From the NCBI GenBank assembly GCA_014529385.2, contig CM043948.1:81124760-81188759 (forward strand): a stretch of 64,000 bases of DNA. Direction: 5' to 3'. The position numbers were made by a program, and so were the translations under genes. The notes under the pieces were generated by a model that worked only from the letters and a program-made list of their open reading frames with translations, searched no databases and was not told the DNA's origin. The first letter of the stretch is position 1. Each line of letters begins with the position of its first letter. This DNA is from Adiantum capillus-veneris. Lineage: Eukaryota > Streptophyta > Polypodiopsida > Polypodiales > Pteridaceae. Below are positions 32,830 through 44,587 of the stretch, in pieces.

Positions 32830-35800
32830 GGATCTATCGTAAGAAGAAGAGGAGATTTTCACAAGAACATTTAAAGAATATAGGGATGTTTTTGCATAGT
32901 CTTATAGAGATCTCAAAGGGGTTGATCCTGCCATATTCCAACACACTATCCCTATGAGAGATGATGCTAAGCCAAGTAGACAAATACCATACACCTATAA
33001 TGATACCTTTGGCAAGAAAATCACGGTAGAGATAGAGGAACTCAAGGAGACCGAGTTTATATATGAAATAGAACACACTGATTGAGTATCACCAATTGTA
33101 ATGGTGCCTAAAAATAATGGAAAACTTAAAGTGTGTAAATTTCAAAAAGGTGAACTCTGCCACCATACGCGATAACTATCTTCTTCCCATCATCAATCAC
33201 GTGCTAGAATAAGTAGCTGGAAAGTAAGCCTATAGCTTTTTGGATGGCTTCTCTAGATACAACCAATTGACTATCAATCAAAGGACCAACATAAAACAAC
33301 CTTTGCCATGGAATAGGGAATTTTTTCTTATGGAGTAATGCCTTTCAGATTGACCAATGCACCGACAACATTCTTGAGGTTAATGAGACATGCCTTTAAG
33401 GAGTATCTGTAGAAGTTCTTATAAGTATACATGGATGATCTTTGTGTGCACTCCACAGAACGAGAAAGTCATTTTGAACATTTACAAAACATGTCTTTGA
33501 GAAATGCCAACTATATAGGATCTGCTTGAACCCTAAAAAATGTGTTTTTATGGTCAGACAAGAAAAAATTCTTGGACATATTGTGTCAAAAAATGGTATA
33601 TCCACAGAGATGGAAAAGGTGGCAGTGATCGCGGAAATGACTAGACCGACAACCGTCAAAGAAGTGCATGCATTTATGGAGCATTGTGGTTACTATCGTA
33701 GATTTATCTACATGTATGTGATAATTGATCGGCCCATATATAGCCTTATAGCTCATTTTGAATGGACTGATAAATGTGAGGAATCCTTCCAAAATCTTAA
33801 ACAAGATTTGAGCTGAGCACCAATACCAAAAGCTCCAGACTGGAACAAAAGTGTTGCATGTGCACGTTGACGCTTCAAGTTATGCCATTGGTTGCATCTT
33901 AGCCCAACCGGGAGAAGGAATAATGGATTTCCCTATCTCCTATGCTAGCAACAATTAAACTTGGCGAGAAATAACTATACAACCAGAGAAAGAGAAGGTC
34001 TTGGTATGGTGTGTTCAATCAAGAAATTCTGACACTACTTCTTAGCCAACAAGTTTGTCTTCTTCGTAGACCATTAAGCCTTACTCTACTTGGTAAATAA
34101 GCCATACAATACATGTAGGATAGTAAGATGGTTTATTATCCTACTTATATTTGACTTCACAGTTGTGGTAAAAAAAGGCACGACTCACCACAGTGGGCAG
34201 ATCACCTGTCAAGACTCACCACCGGAGAAGCACCTAAAGGGGTAGACGATTAATCACCCGATGCATATCTGTTCTCTGTGGAAATGATTCCAAGATGGTC
34301 ATAAGAACTTGTGTATTCAATGACTATAACACAAGTGGCTTCTCAAATAACAATTCTTATTACACCATGATTGACTGAGAAATTGGCTCTCTATCAATTG
34401 TTGGTGGGGAGATTGTATCGTAAAAATAAGGATGGAATCCTTCTCTTGTGCATCAACCCAAAGGAGCAAGATGCTTACTAGAGTCAAGCTCATACCACAA
34501 TCATAGGTCTACACTTTGCGCAAGACCAAACCCTGCAAAGAGTAACCTGGTTGGGTGTTTACTGGCCTACCATGAAGAGAGATGTTCATCACTATGTGAA
34601 TGATTTCTCTCTATGTAAAGAAAAGCCGCCATACCCCATGCCCCGTTATTCCATATTTCAGTCACACCCCAGTGGAATAGATACCTAGTTGAGTATATGA
34701 CTAACAGAATATTCCCAAAAGACACGAGTAAAAGACAAAAAAGAGTTATATAAATTGAGACAGCCAACTACACAATGATTGGATACCAACACTATCAATG
34801 CGGGAAAGATCAACATCTTAGATTATGCACAAATGAAGAGGAATACCTTCCTATTATGGAACAAGCTCACGTAGGTCTAGCAAAGGGTCACTTCCCTCAC
34901 AAGACCACATTCAAGGCTATATTGACAACAGACATGTGGTGGCCAACTTTATTTGCTAACGCGAAAGAGTTTGTTCGACGTTGCGATGCATGTCAACGAG
35001 CAAAGATGCCAATGAGAATGGATAACATGCCACTGCAACTTATGATGGGAGGGTATAGACTTTGTAGGTCCAATACAACCACTAGCTTATAAAACTCAGT
35101 CACAATATATTATTGTGGCAACAGACAACTTAACCAAGTGGGTTGAGGCACGAGCCACTCGAAAGAACAATGCTAGAACCACCACTGAATTTCTATACAA
35201 ATGCATCTTTACTAGATACAGACTTTCTATTGAGCTTGTGAGTGATCGTGGATCGCATTTCCTCAATGAGGTGATAGAATATCTACTAGATGAGTTCATG
35301 TTAATCCATAACAAATTTGCCCCCTACCACCCTTAAGAAAATGGTCAAACAGAACATACAAAATTTTTTTGAGCTCTGTACTAACCAAAATTGTTAGTTC
35401 AGGCAAAACAGATTGAGAAATGCGTCTTCAGTTTGCCTTATGGGCTTATCAAGTTTCCTTTAAAACGGCTTTGAAAACGATTCCTTTTTACTTGGTCTAT
35501 GACTTGGATGCAATATTGCCCATGGAATTCTTATTACCCACACTTAGAGTTGCAACTGAGCTGGAATGGAAAGGACATGAGTTGTCAGTATGTATCGAGG
35601 ACTTAGAACGCCTAGATGAACAATGTTTAGCGGCCATTGCCCACATATACACACAAAAATGGAAATAAAAGCAGTTCTTTGACTCGCATTTGCTGAATAA
35701 AATTTTTAAACCAGGGCATTTAGTCCTAGTATACTCGTTGAAACAACATATAACTAAGTTCAAGAAAAAAGGACATGGTCCTTTTGTCATTGAAGATGTT

Positions 35801-35880
35801 TCAACGAGTGGGGCTGTCAAGTTAGCCACGGTAGACCAGCAAATCATGGAAAACTAGATTAGTGGATGTCAACTCTACAA
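32830..35880 (+). pseudogene. T3 RT, RNase H and integrase
   Basis: All domains are traceable but shattered. RT: relic of a GVDPAIFQHTIPM segment near 32920, MDDLCVHS near 33432, then CLNPKKCVFMVRQEKILGHI and EHCGYYRRFIYMYV (open at 33526-33816). RNase H: HVDASSYAIGCILAQPGEG near 33865, then ALLYLVNKPYN. Integrase: WWPTLFANAKEFVRRCDACQ near 34940, ATDNLTKWVEARATRK, SDRGSHFLNEVIEYLLDEF and a stop where ...YHPQANGQ is expected. The C-terminal integrase region (LVYDLDAILPMEFLLPTLRV, 35490-35550) is present, unlike in T2. Confidence 0.85.
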
Positions 35881-36653
35881 ATACAACCTTTCCTTAGCTA
35901 ATGAACTTTTGTAGAGAATGCATGCATCAAAGGAAAGGAAGCTTAAACGACAATAGGTTATTGAGGAGGCTCGAGAAGAAGCTCGCATTCGAGTTCAAAA
36001 ACAAAAAGCTGCAAGACAACCTGTTCTCCAAGCTGTACCACTCAGTACCCTCCACATTCAACCCTTAGTAGAGGATGAGGTCAAGACTGATAACGAATGG
36101 CTAGATGGTCTTGATATGCGAATCAATGTGAATCTAAATGACGATTACAAAGTTAAAGCTTTAGCAGATACAAGAGTCCGAGTCAATGCGGTCAACTATT
36201 CCACTTACCGCAAAGAAACTACTCAACCACTTGAGTACTGCCGAGCCACTGTTAAGGGCTGCAACAAGAGAATCACTCCAACTTTAGGGAAGATCAAATT
36301 CAATATTATGGTTCATGGATTCTCTTGCCCGCATACTTTCATATGTATAGTGGATGAACACATGAATGAGAACCTAATATTAGGTGTTTCGTGGATGAGA
36401 ACCTACAGAGCAATTTAGGATTGGGATGCCAAAATTCTAAAGCTCACACTCAAAGGAGGACAACTAAAAGTACCATTTGCCTATAGTAAAGAGGAATGGA
36501 AAGAGGCTTTGGGTGATTTCCAATCAAACAAGCATGACTCATCAACCACAATTACAACCACAACTCCAATAAAGACTTCTACTACTTCACCAACGCAGGG
36601 AGCCAAGCAAGTTTGGATACCCAAAAGTCAATTGGTCAACCGATCTCAGCAAG
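35881..36653 (+). pseudogene. T3 second retropepsin-like domain and start of W-x-P-K ORF
   Basis: A Lys/Arg/Gln-rich helix region (about 35900-36040) leads into DMRINVNLNDDYKVKALADT. The motif KALADTRVRVNAVNYSTY aligns with T2 TALLDSGAQANLISYRLY, with D-S-G changed to D-T-R. ENLILGVSWMRTYRA matches T2 MLLGQPWQKEY. After TAG near 36418 and a frameshift, GAKQVWIPKSQLVNRSQ begins the W-x-P-K ORF, cut at 36653 by the T2 LTR. Confidence 0.7.
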
Positions 36654-37578
36654 TGCTAGAAGCTGGATACACTCCACGAAAAACGACTGCTCGGCGGATT
36701 ATTATTTTTTGTAATTATTCATTTATTGAGGACACCCGACATTTCACCTTTCTAAATATTGGGGCTTACAGAAGTTTCCAGATTGTATCCCAGCTTTGAC
36801 ATTTAGATTGAGTAGATGGTTAAATTGGAACATTAGAGTTTGAGATCTTACGATATTTATACCACTTTTTGACCTTAATGAAAGGACCCTTTTGTCATTT
36901 AATAAAAAAGTTTAGAAGTCTATGAGTGAGCGTACTGTGTACGAGAGAGAGTGAGAGCTTCATCTTGATGCTACGCGTGCACCAGTGGTCGGAATCGAGT
37001 GCGGAGAAGTGCAGCGTGTTGCCCCTGATGCAGCTATGCACCAATACCTACATTGCGCGCGTACGGTCGGGCGAGCTCGACCCACGAGCTTCATCTGGTG
37101 ATTCGGTGAGCATACTTTGTCTGTTTTTGCATTTCAGCATATCCACGCGTTCACATTGAGTAGAGCTACACATTAGACACTTTAGATTTCGAAAACAACG
37201 ACCTGCAAATTTCGGCCAGACATCCTACGTGATTTTGCACCGAGTGTTTGGGTTGGGGTTTTGGTTCTTAGACCTTAGAGAGAGCGACCTATGGTGTTAG
37301 TAGGGCTCCTTCAAGTTCTCTGGCGTTTCGAGATTGTTTGATGGGTATTCGGCGCTAGAAAACATTGTAGAAAGTTTCCTCTTATGCACTCCTAAAGGCT
37401 GTTGCTTAGACATTGGGTAGAGACCTCTGTAGGAATTAGTTAGGAGTCGGTCCGAGTATAGGTTGACACCCTATGCTTGCTTCCACACGCCTGCGGGTCG
37501 AGCTTCGTCCTTAGCTGACAAATCTTGTTAGGTGAGTTCTCACTGTGTTGACGTCCATCGCAGAGTATCCGTCCAATA
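36654..37578 (+). repeat. T2 5' LTR
   Basis: This 925-bp LTR starts TGCTAGAAGCTGG (TGTTAGAAGC in the partner) and ends GTCCAATA (GTCCAACA in the partner). It contains a TATA-like ATATTTATA at 36853-36861 and the half-palindrome AGACATCCTACG at 37218-37229. Confidence 0.93.
36853..36861 (+). promoter_or_regulatory. TATA-like box in T2 LTR
   Basis: ATATTTATA lies about 200 bases into the LTR, followed by ccactttttgacc. The same box is kept in the 3' LTR near 53489, a plausible U3/R promoter. Confidence 0.5.
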
Positions 37579-37579
37579 T

Positions 37580-37597
37580 TGGCGCCGTTGCCGGGGA
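37580..37597 (+). other. T2 primer-binding site (tRNA-Asp type)
   Basis: TGGCGCCGTTGCCGGGGA is identical to the T1 PBS and complementary to the tRNA-Asp 3' end. Confidence 0.92.
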
Positions 37598-37754
37598 CGA
37601 AAACCTTAGGTAGGTGACCGAGACTAGTCCTTGAGGATGGGGATTCTTTGGCTTGCCAAGAGTCTCGTTTTACATTTAGATAGGATCAGAGGGTGGAGGA
37701 CTCTCTAGGTCTTAGAGGGATTCTAGGGAGCGTGTGTCTGGCCTAGATCCTTCG

Positions 37755-37794
37755 ACTTAGGTAGACTTAGGTAGACTTAGGTAGACTTAGGTAG
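37755..37794. repeat. 10-bp tandem repeat, four copies
   Basis: acttaggtag is repeated four times exactly in the T2 leader. Confidence 0.95.
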
Positions 37795-38138
37795 ACGGAG
37801 ATAGTTTTAGGTCTTAGTTGAGTTGAAGAGTAGGAGTTTGAGTGGTAGAAGCGGTGAAAGGAGAGCTTGAGAGTCTGGAGAGGCCAGGAAGCAATCAAAA
37901 CACCATTATCACCATTTCACATGATGAGTAGGAGTAGGGTAAGTAGGACATCATGATTTATGATCTAGAGCACTTCATGCATATTGTACTTGCTTATTAG
38001 GTTCATCACAAGGTTGTAAAAGATGCAAAAGAGTGTTTGAAAGTTGAAGTGAATTCCAAAAGTTACTGTGAGTGTTTCTGATAGAGCGCAGAGCATCAGG
38101 AGCATTTTTGTCAGGAAAAAAATTAATTTTAAGCCAGG

Positions 38139-38993
38139 AGACATCCTATGCGTAGGATGTCTACAGGCTAATCTGGTGGGAATTTTGGAATTTTGAGTTG
38201 ACCAGTGTGTTCAGAAGGTAGGGTTTACCCTATTTTCACATGGAAAGTGGAAATTTGACCATATCTTGACAGGATAAGGCCAGATAGATAGAAATTGCCA
38301 GACATCCTACCCAAATTGTGTCAAGGCATTATTTTGAGACCAAAACCATAGGATGCCTGCATGAGCATGATCTGCATGATATATTGAGTGACTGAGAGAG
38401 GTTTCATCTCAAATTGGGTGAGAAGCAGACTTTAGCATCTTTGACTGAAAAGGGCTGGAACAGCTAAAATTGGGGACTTTTGAAATCCAAACCAAAATCT
38501 AAGCATACCACTGGGTTGCTGACATCAAGGGGAAGTTGTAGATCAAGTCTGGAATCAAACAGGCCAAAAAGACATCCTACACGTAGGATGTCATCTGTGT
38601 GATTTTGCACTCCAAACTCAGTTTTGAGCATACCAAAGTGATTAGCACCTTAAGGAGAGTCTGTGCTTTGCATTTGAAGCCATTTTGAGTAAAAAGACAT
38701 GCTACGCGTAGAATGTCTAAAGAAAGAAATTCAAGCCAAAAACTAACTGTAGGCCTAGCAGGGTGTTGTATAGCCTGAGGCATGCCTCCTAGTCAATTTT
38801 GGTCCAAATTGGGATTGATTTGATTGATCAGACCAACATCAGGCTGTTGGAACAGATTTCTGATCCATTGACCAGCTTATAGGTGTCCAAATCAATAAGT
38901 AAACACAGTTGTGGACTCAGTACATCAAGGGGAATCCATAGTGTAAAAATCCAGGCAAAACAGAGCAGGAGACATCCTACGCATAGGATGTCT
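38139..38993 (+). repeat. T2 5' leader palindrome array
   Basis: Four copies of a 24-base palindrome (AGACATCCTACG plus its reverse complement) start at 38139, 38570, 38695 and 38970, each with one to three departures. A half-site lies at 38300-38310. Upstream of sites 38570, 38695 and 38970 an aagg-type word falls a constant ~44 bases before the palindrome, as it does in the 3' array, so both arrays share one monomer in one orientation. The array ends about 420 bases before the gag ATG. The rest of the leader (37598-39415) shows nothing else but the 10-bp repeat. Confidence 0.85.
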
Positions 38994-39372
38994 ACTGGAG
39001 CTTAGGGAAGAGAAAATTTGACTTAGGACATACAATTAGGTTCCATTTGACTTGAGGATTCCAGAACTTCTTTCAGAAGTGAATTTGGACCTTGTTTGAC
39101 CTTTTGACGGAGCAAAGACGGATTTAAGATTTTTTCAGGTAAATTGACCAACATCCGAGGAAAGTACAGTTCTAGATTAGAAGACCTAATCCAGAACATC
39201 AGCAGTGTATAAAATACAGTAGTGGTTGAGGTTAACTCTCCAGTTATACCAATCATTACTAAGATCACCTCTAGCGGTTAAATGCTTTGATTCGATTGCC
39301 GAAATTAAAACGCTTGTGTACAGGTATATTCAGCAGCAAAGCAAGAAGTTGTGCGGAGACTGATCCTTTGCC

Positions 39373-39380
39373 AGGTGAGT
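39373..39380 (+). other. Possible 5' splice site in T2 leader
   Basis: AG|GTGAGT matches the plant donor consensus about 40 bases before the gag ATG. Introns are known in Ogre-type elements. No acceptor is assigned, so this is tentative. Confidence 0.25.
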
Positions 39381-39415
39381 GGTTGGATTTGTGTTAAGTT
39401 GCATTGCTAAGTTTG

Positions 39416-42400
39416 ATGAATTTAAGATCAAGAAGATACATTTTTAAAGACCAAAAGGTGGCAGGAGATCAAGGTAGCTTAGTGTCCACCGAGGAGAGTG
39501 TAACTCAGGCAAGGTTAGATCCACTAGCACCGATTATTGAGGAGGGTAGTGATACTGGCACTTCATCAGATAAGTCCTTCTTCATGATGGGTAGTCAACA
39601 GCCAGGAGGTTTCACCTATGACGGACCAATGCCAGGAGGAAGCACCTCCCTAAATCATTTGAACGATTCCAAGTTCACTGTAATCTTCTTGGAAGAAACA
39701 AACTCGAGGGGAGCCCTAGTTTATTTTGACTATCAAGGATGCAAGTGTATTTGTATAGAAGAAAGACCGGCTTAGAGACTGGAAGTAATTCAAGTCTATG
39801 ATGATGGGGATATATTACGAGATGAAAAGGGGAACCACTATCTGATAGTTAGTAACCCTGAGGATTACAATAGATATGGAGATAACATGGCGAAAGGGAA
39901 AATGGTTTCAGAAACTCAAGAACCGCCACCAAACATTGATCGACCTGGAGCGCTTTTTATGTATGATAAGAAAACAACTAGGGTCTCAACTTATAATGAA
40001 AATGTGGGAATTTACAAGCATGAGAGTGAGGGAATAGTCTCTTACTTTCATTGCAAAGAACCCTACCCAAACGAGTTAAGCAAAGACAAGGTTCTTTACT
40101 TATTCTCTTATGAAATTTCTCTGGGGAATGATATTTTTTTCGTTGACAGGTACGGGCGAGAATACAAACGTATTCTCCCAGAGGAGGTAGAAAAGGCAAC
40201 AGTTCCAGGAGCATCAACATATGCCCCCGAAGAAGTGCCAAGAGCCACCTACACCCCTAGCAAATCGACAAATCCCTTTTTAGAAGAGTATGAGGCGACC
40301 TCACATTCTACCCAACCACAGACATTCAACAACCAAAACCAACCAGCAACTCAGCCATCATTGCAGGCATGGATTTGACAGAGTGAAACATTAGAACAAG
40401 ACCGAAACAGAGATGGTTATCAAGACGCACAAGGGCTAAGGGATTTACAAGAACCACCACTCTATTCACGGTATCAAGGAGAGAGTAAGCCAAAAACTCA
40501 AGGATCAACAGATCCTGGAAGACCACCCATACAGCGAGTTCAAAGAGATGAACTATCTCTTGCAAGAACTGTTAGAAATTATGGCTTAGGAGCACCACTG
40601 GGAGAGGAATCCACTACTACAGAAGGCCAGAGGAGGTATATAGATTGGGACGAGGAGATCCAATGATGCGATTTGTAGACCATCGTAGAATTAGACCTTC
40701 TCAAGTGCAAAAATGGGTAAATAAGAAATACACGGAAAACAAAGATCCTAGAGATCATGTAGCAGCCTTTGTGCGTGTAATTAGAGTTGAAGAGGTGTTA
40801 GACTTCCCTACCCAATTTGCAGGGTTTGGACTAACCCTAGAGGATGACACTGCTACTTGGTTTGACTCTGTGGAGCGTAGAGACTTTGAGTCTATGGAGA
40901 AGGTGTTTGACAAGTTTATCGAGGAATTCTCACAAAGGGGGATAGCTCATAATACAGTCTCACAAATCCATAAATTCAAACAGAAAGACGGGGAATATGT
41001 GCGAAAGGCAACCCTACGACTAAAAAGATATGTTAAGTTTTGCCCTGTGGAAGAACTGCCAACTCACTCGAGAATTATGCTTATATTTATCCAAGGACTA
41101 AGGAATGCAGATCTCCAGAAGCACTTACATATGAAGAGGAGCATGACGTTAAATGAGTTAACTAAGGAGGCTCTTTACCTTGTAGACAAATGTGTGGTCT
41201 ACAAAGAGGGTGAATTCAAGGATCTCGATGATGATTCATCATCACAAAAAATTGGAAGCAAGTCTTCTAAGTTAGGACCGAAAGGAGAAGTAGTTGTAAG
41301 CAAGGAGCAGCTTGTAGAGGAAGTGCTAAAAAAGATTACCTTGTACACCAAACCCCAGGCTAAATAGCCCAAGTGGTGTGCTATTGAACAAAAATGGAAA
41401 AACCATGGAACGGAGGAATGCTATTTTAACAAGGGATATGTGAGAGAACGACCTTATCTCCCCAAGCTCAGGTAGCATCTCCTCAAATTCCACCGATGCC
41501 TAGGTATCAAGCAAACAACCTACCAGGACCTGTAGGTGTAGAAAGACCACAACCAGTGTTGGGGCAACAACCACCCCTACCAGGATTACGACCAGTCGGC
41601 ATAAGAAACACACCAACAATATCCGAATCAGAAGAGAAGGCTTTGGTGCCTATGCATGCATATTATGAAGATCCCAATGGATATGCTGCAAATCCTACCT
41701 ATTATCCACCGGAAGAACCCTCAACGCCAAAACCATGGAGCATGATAGGAGGTGCAGGACCACCAACCGCTGCACAGGCAGTAGGAGAAGGAAGATATAT
41801 CTTGGATGAACAAACATTGTTGTTCATAGCCAATGGAGGCATGGGCGGGCAGAGACATGCATACCAACAAAGAGGAGCTCAAGGAACACCTCAACAGCCT
41901 AAAGGACCCTGCTACAAGTGTGGTGGAGACCATTGGCTAAGAGACTATCCTCATGATGAAATCATTAGAGTCAACGCATATTGCACCAAGTGTGGAGTTA
42001 CTCATTTGATTGCGGATTTCCCTAAGAACCCGAGCAAAGGAGAAAAAACTACCTTGAACATGCTGAAAGCAGTGCCTTCCAGTGGAGGGTCAGAAAAGGA
42101 GACAATCATACCTATTCAGGCAGTGACGCGAGCCCAAGCTCAAAGAATGACGAACGAACCCATAATTGAAGAGCCAAAAACCGATGCCCCAAGTTTAGAA
42201 ACGAAAAATCAAAGAAGCACTTGGAAAGCTAGAGAGGAGTGTATGAAAGCCAGGAGAGAACGCGAGAAAACGGCTCTATCCAAGGAGTTAAAACACACCA
42301 AGGATAGATTAGAGCGGTTAGAGGATCTAGCTAGCCTAAGCTCACACACTGCGGCAACCATAGTACCCAAGGAAATAGCAGAACCCAAAAGTGCAGGATC

Positions 42401-43250
42401 AGGAGGATGAGTGTTGGCAGAAAAGTTAAATGAGTAGTTAAATGCACTTCTAAAAGCTTACGAAGCCAGAATAAAAAACAACCAAACCCAAGAGCAAACA
42501 TGGATGACTTATCCATATGCTGAAATAGAAAAACAGAGGTTGGAAATGTGTAGAAAGATGATTGAAACAACTCAATCCTTGATAGAAAACCTGCTTGGTA
42601 AACCTGCAAGTTGGCATGAAGTACCAGCTCCAACCCCTATCAAACCAACTTTAGAGAAACAAGTAGAAAAACAGGAAAGACTCACGAATGCCTCTGAGTC
42701 TAGGGGAGAGCCTATCATAGTGCCAAATACAACAGATGAGGCAAGTGATGGACTCCAGCCTAAAACATTGGTAGATATGGATAAGGATTGTAACTGTCTA
42801 GATGACCTGTGGAAGCAAATCCGTGATGCCAACGAAGCCAACAGGGTGAGTTACCACATGAATAGCGCAAGAAAAGAGAAAAATGAGATCTTACCTCCGA
42901 TTGAAGAATTCGAGGCAAGATCACAAATGAACTTTTATATGCATTCACAAGGGGGAGACCAGGGATCAATCAGTTCGGGGCACAGACAACCAGACTCACT
43001 GAAAACTCTACCCTCTTACCTAGGAGAGTATGAAGCCAAGTCTGAGGTGAGAGCAATTCCATCTCAAAGACTTTCTTCTAACAAAGTGATGGATTCACAA
43101 GGATTGATTGAATTGCTATCCACCCCGGTGGCATTACGACCAAACATGTGGACCACAGTATGCAAATGCTTAGACAAATTTGGAGTGAAAGACCCACGTC
43201 GAAGATTCAAGAAGGGATCAGAGAATTGGGCAGGCCTCAACTAAACACAA
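39416..43250 (+). pseudogene. T2 gag
   Basis: The ATG at 39416 (MNLRSRRYIFKDQK) opens the frame. TAG 39773-39775 and TGA 40376-40378 interrupt it, and frame changes occur near 40640, 41470 and 43190. The N-terminal domain has VDRYGREYK as in T1. The capsid-like domain lies at about 40740-41190 (FAGFGLTLEDDTATWF, HNTVSQIHKFKQ). The zinc-knuckle region is at about 41910-42030 (CYKCGGDHWLRDY, with the last Cys replaced by Tyr; then YCTKCGVTH). A stop is also present at 42408-42410, as in T1 at the equivalent place. The C-terminal region has LPSYLGEYEAKSE. Confidence 0.85.
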
Positions 43251-44520
43251 GGCCAGTACCTTTAAACAAGGTCGGAGAGTATTGTGAGGGAGAAGATGGA
43301 AACACCATGCTACCAGTAGAATTCCAAGGAGTAGTTTCCAAAGCTATTCTTGATAGTGGAGCAGGAGTTGCTATTGCCACCAAAGAAATCTAGAAAATAT
43401 GGGGAAAACCGGCCTTGAGAGCTATCAGAATGAAATTTCAATTGGCAGACGGGTTCATGGAAAAACCTCTAGGAGTGTTAAAAAAAGTAATTGTCACTTC
43501 GTGCAGAATCGAGTATGAGCATACATTTGCAATAATCGATTTCGACAAAAAGAACAATTACGAGATCATTTTGGGAAGACCATTCATGCGACAATTAAAG
43601 ATGGTCTAGGATTGGGGTTACGACCACATCTACCTCAGACATGACGAGACTACAAACAAAATTCACTTGAAAGACCATAGTTACAAAGATGTGAACCAGA
43701 CACCAGTGGAAGAGTTTGATTCAGCTACACTAGCAGGGTCCGAACTGCCAACATAGTTAGGTCAACAGAAAGAGCTATGGATGTGCGGAGCTTCACATTG
43801 CGGTAGCTTAAAGAGGAATGCGTCTTAGAAAGAGCGATTGAGGACAAGGATTATATTCCGGAACCTTTTCTTGAATTCCTTGGAACCTTTGGAATGGGAA
43901 GACATACTAGCAACATTGGATGTCTGTACCATTACAGATAGCCCAACGATAAAATTTTGCGATAAGGATGGCTATGATGTGCTACCCTATTACATGGTAA
44001 GCCTTATACCAGGAGGAGATGAGATGGTGGGACCACCAGAACAAGAAGAGTTTTATAACTCCTCTGAGCATCTGGAGGTAAATAACGATGCAGATAACGA
44101 GTGTTCAGACAACTCAAGCGAGCGTGGGGAGAAAACAGAGAATATCAAGTTTTATGATTTTGCCAATCAGCACCCTAGACACCAGGAACGCTATAGGAAA
44201 AAACGAGCAGAAAACAAAATGAGAGAAAACCTAATGCCCAGGATAAAAGATAAAACTCACTATCTAATGCTTGTCAAAGCAGAGGATTGTGTAAAAGACC
44301 AAATATCAGGGAGATTCTCGAGAGTGCGAAGGGAAAGAACGCAAGATGAAATAAAACAAGTACTGAAAGCTAAAACAGAAACAAAATCACAAAAATCACA
44401 AAAGTCAAAACAAGACACAGAGTGGACCAAATTGGAGCATAAACAGAAATACCAAGAACTAAAGTGGTCTTTACGAGAGGTATGGACTACTGAGGGAGAT
44501 AGTGATGGTAAAGAAGAGTA
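43251..44520 (+). pseudogene. T2 aspartic protease and linker
   Basis: Retropepsin active site AILDSGAGVAIATKEI (D-S-G at 43352-43360), then EYEHTFAIIDF and IILGRPFMRQLKMV. In-frame TAGs follow at several points (for example after TKEI and KMV). The linker PEPFLEF, then ATLDVC, is shared with T1 and T3. A Glu/Lys-rich, probably helical tail runs to TAA at 44519-44521. Confidence 0.85.
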
Positions 44521-44587
44521 AAAAAAAGGAAACAAGAATGTACCATCACACTATCGGAAATTTACCATCCAGGACAGAAAAATCATA

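Larger units (their letters stand above)
31631..36653 (+). mobile_element. T3: decayed Athila/Tat-like gypsy element, left part
   Basis: Protease, RT, RNase H, integrase, second retropepsin-like domain and W-x-P-K ORF lie in the same order as T2 but with many stops and indels. No gag is visible. T2 interrupts it at 36654 and its W-x-P-K ORF resumes at 54205. It is the oldest-looking element here. Confidence 0.8.

Noticed and set aside
36649-36653. T2 target-site duplication GCAAG/GAAAA (54205-54209)
   Set aside because: Only three of five bases agree. It may be a decayed TSD but is not claimed as a feature.
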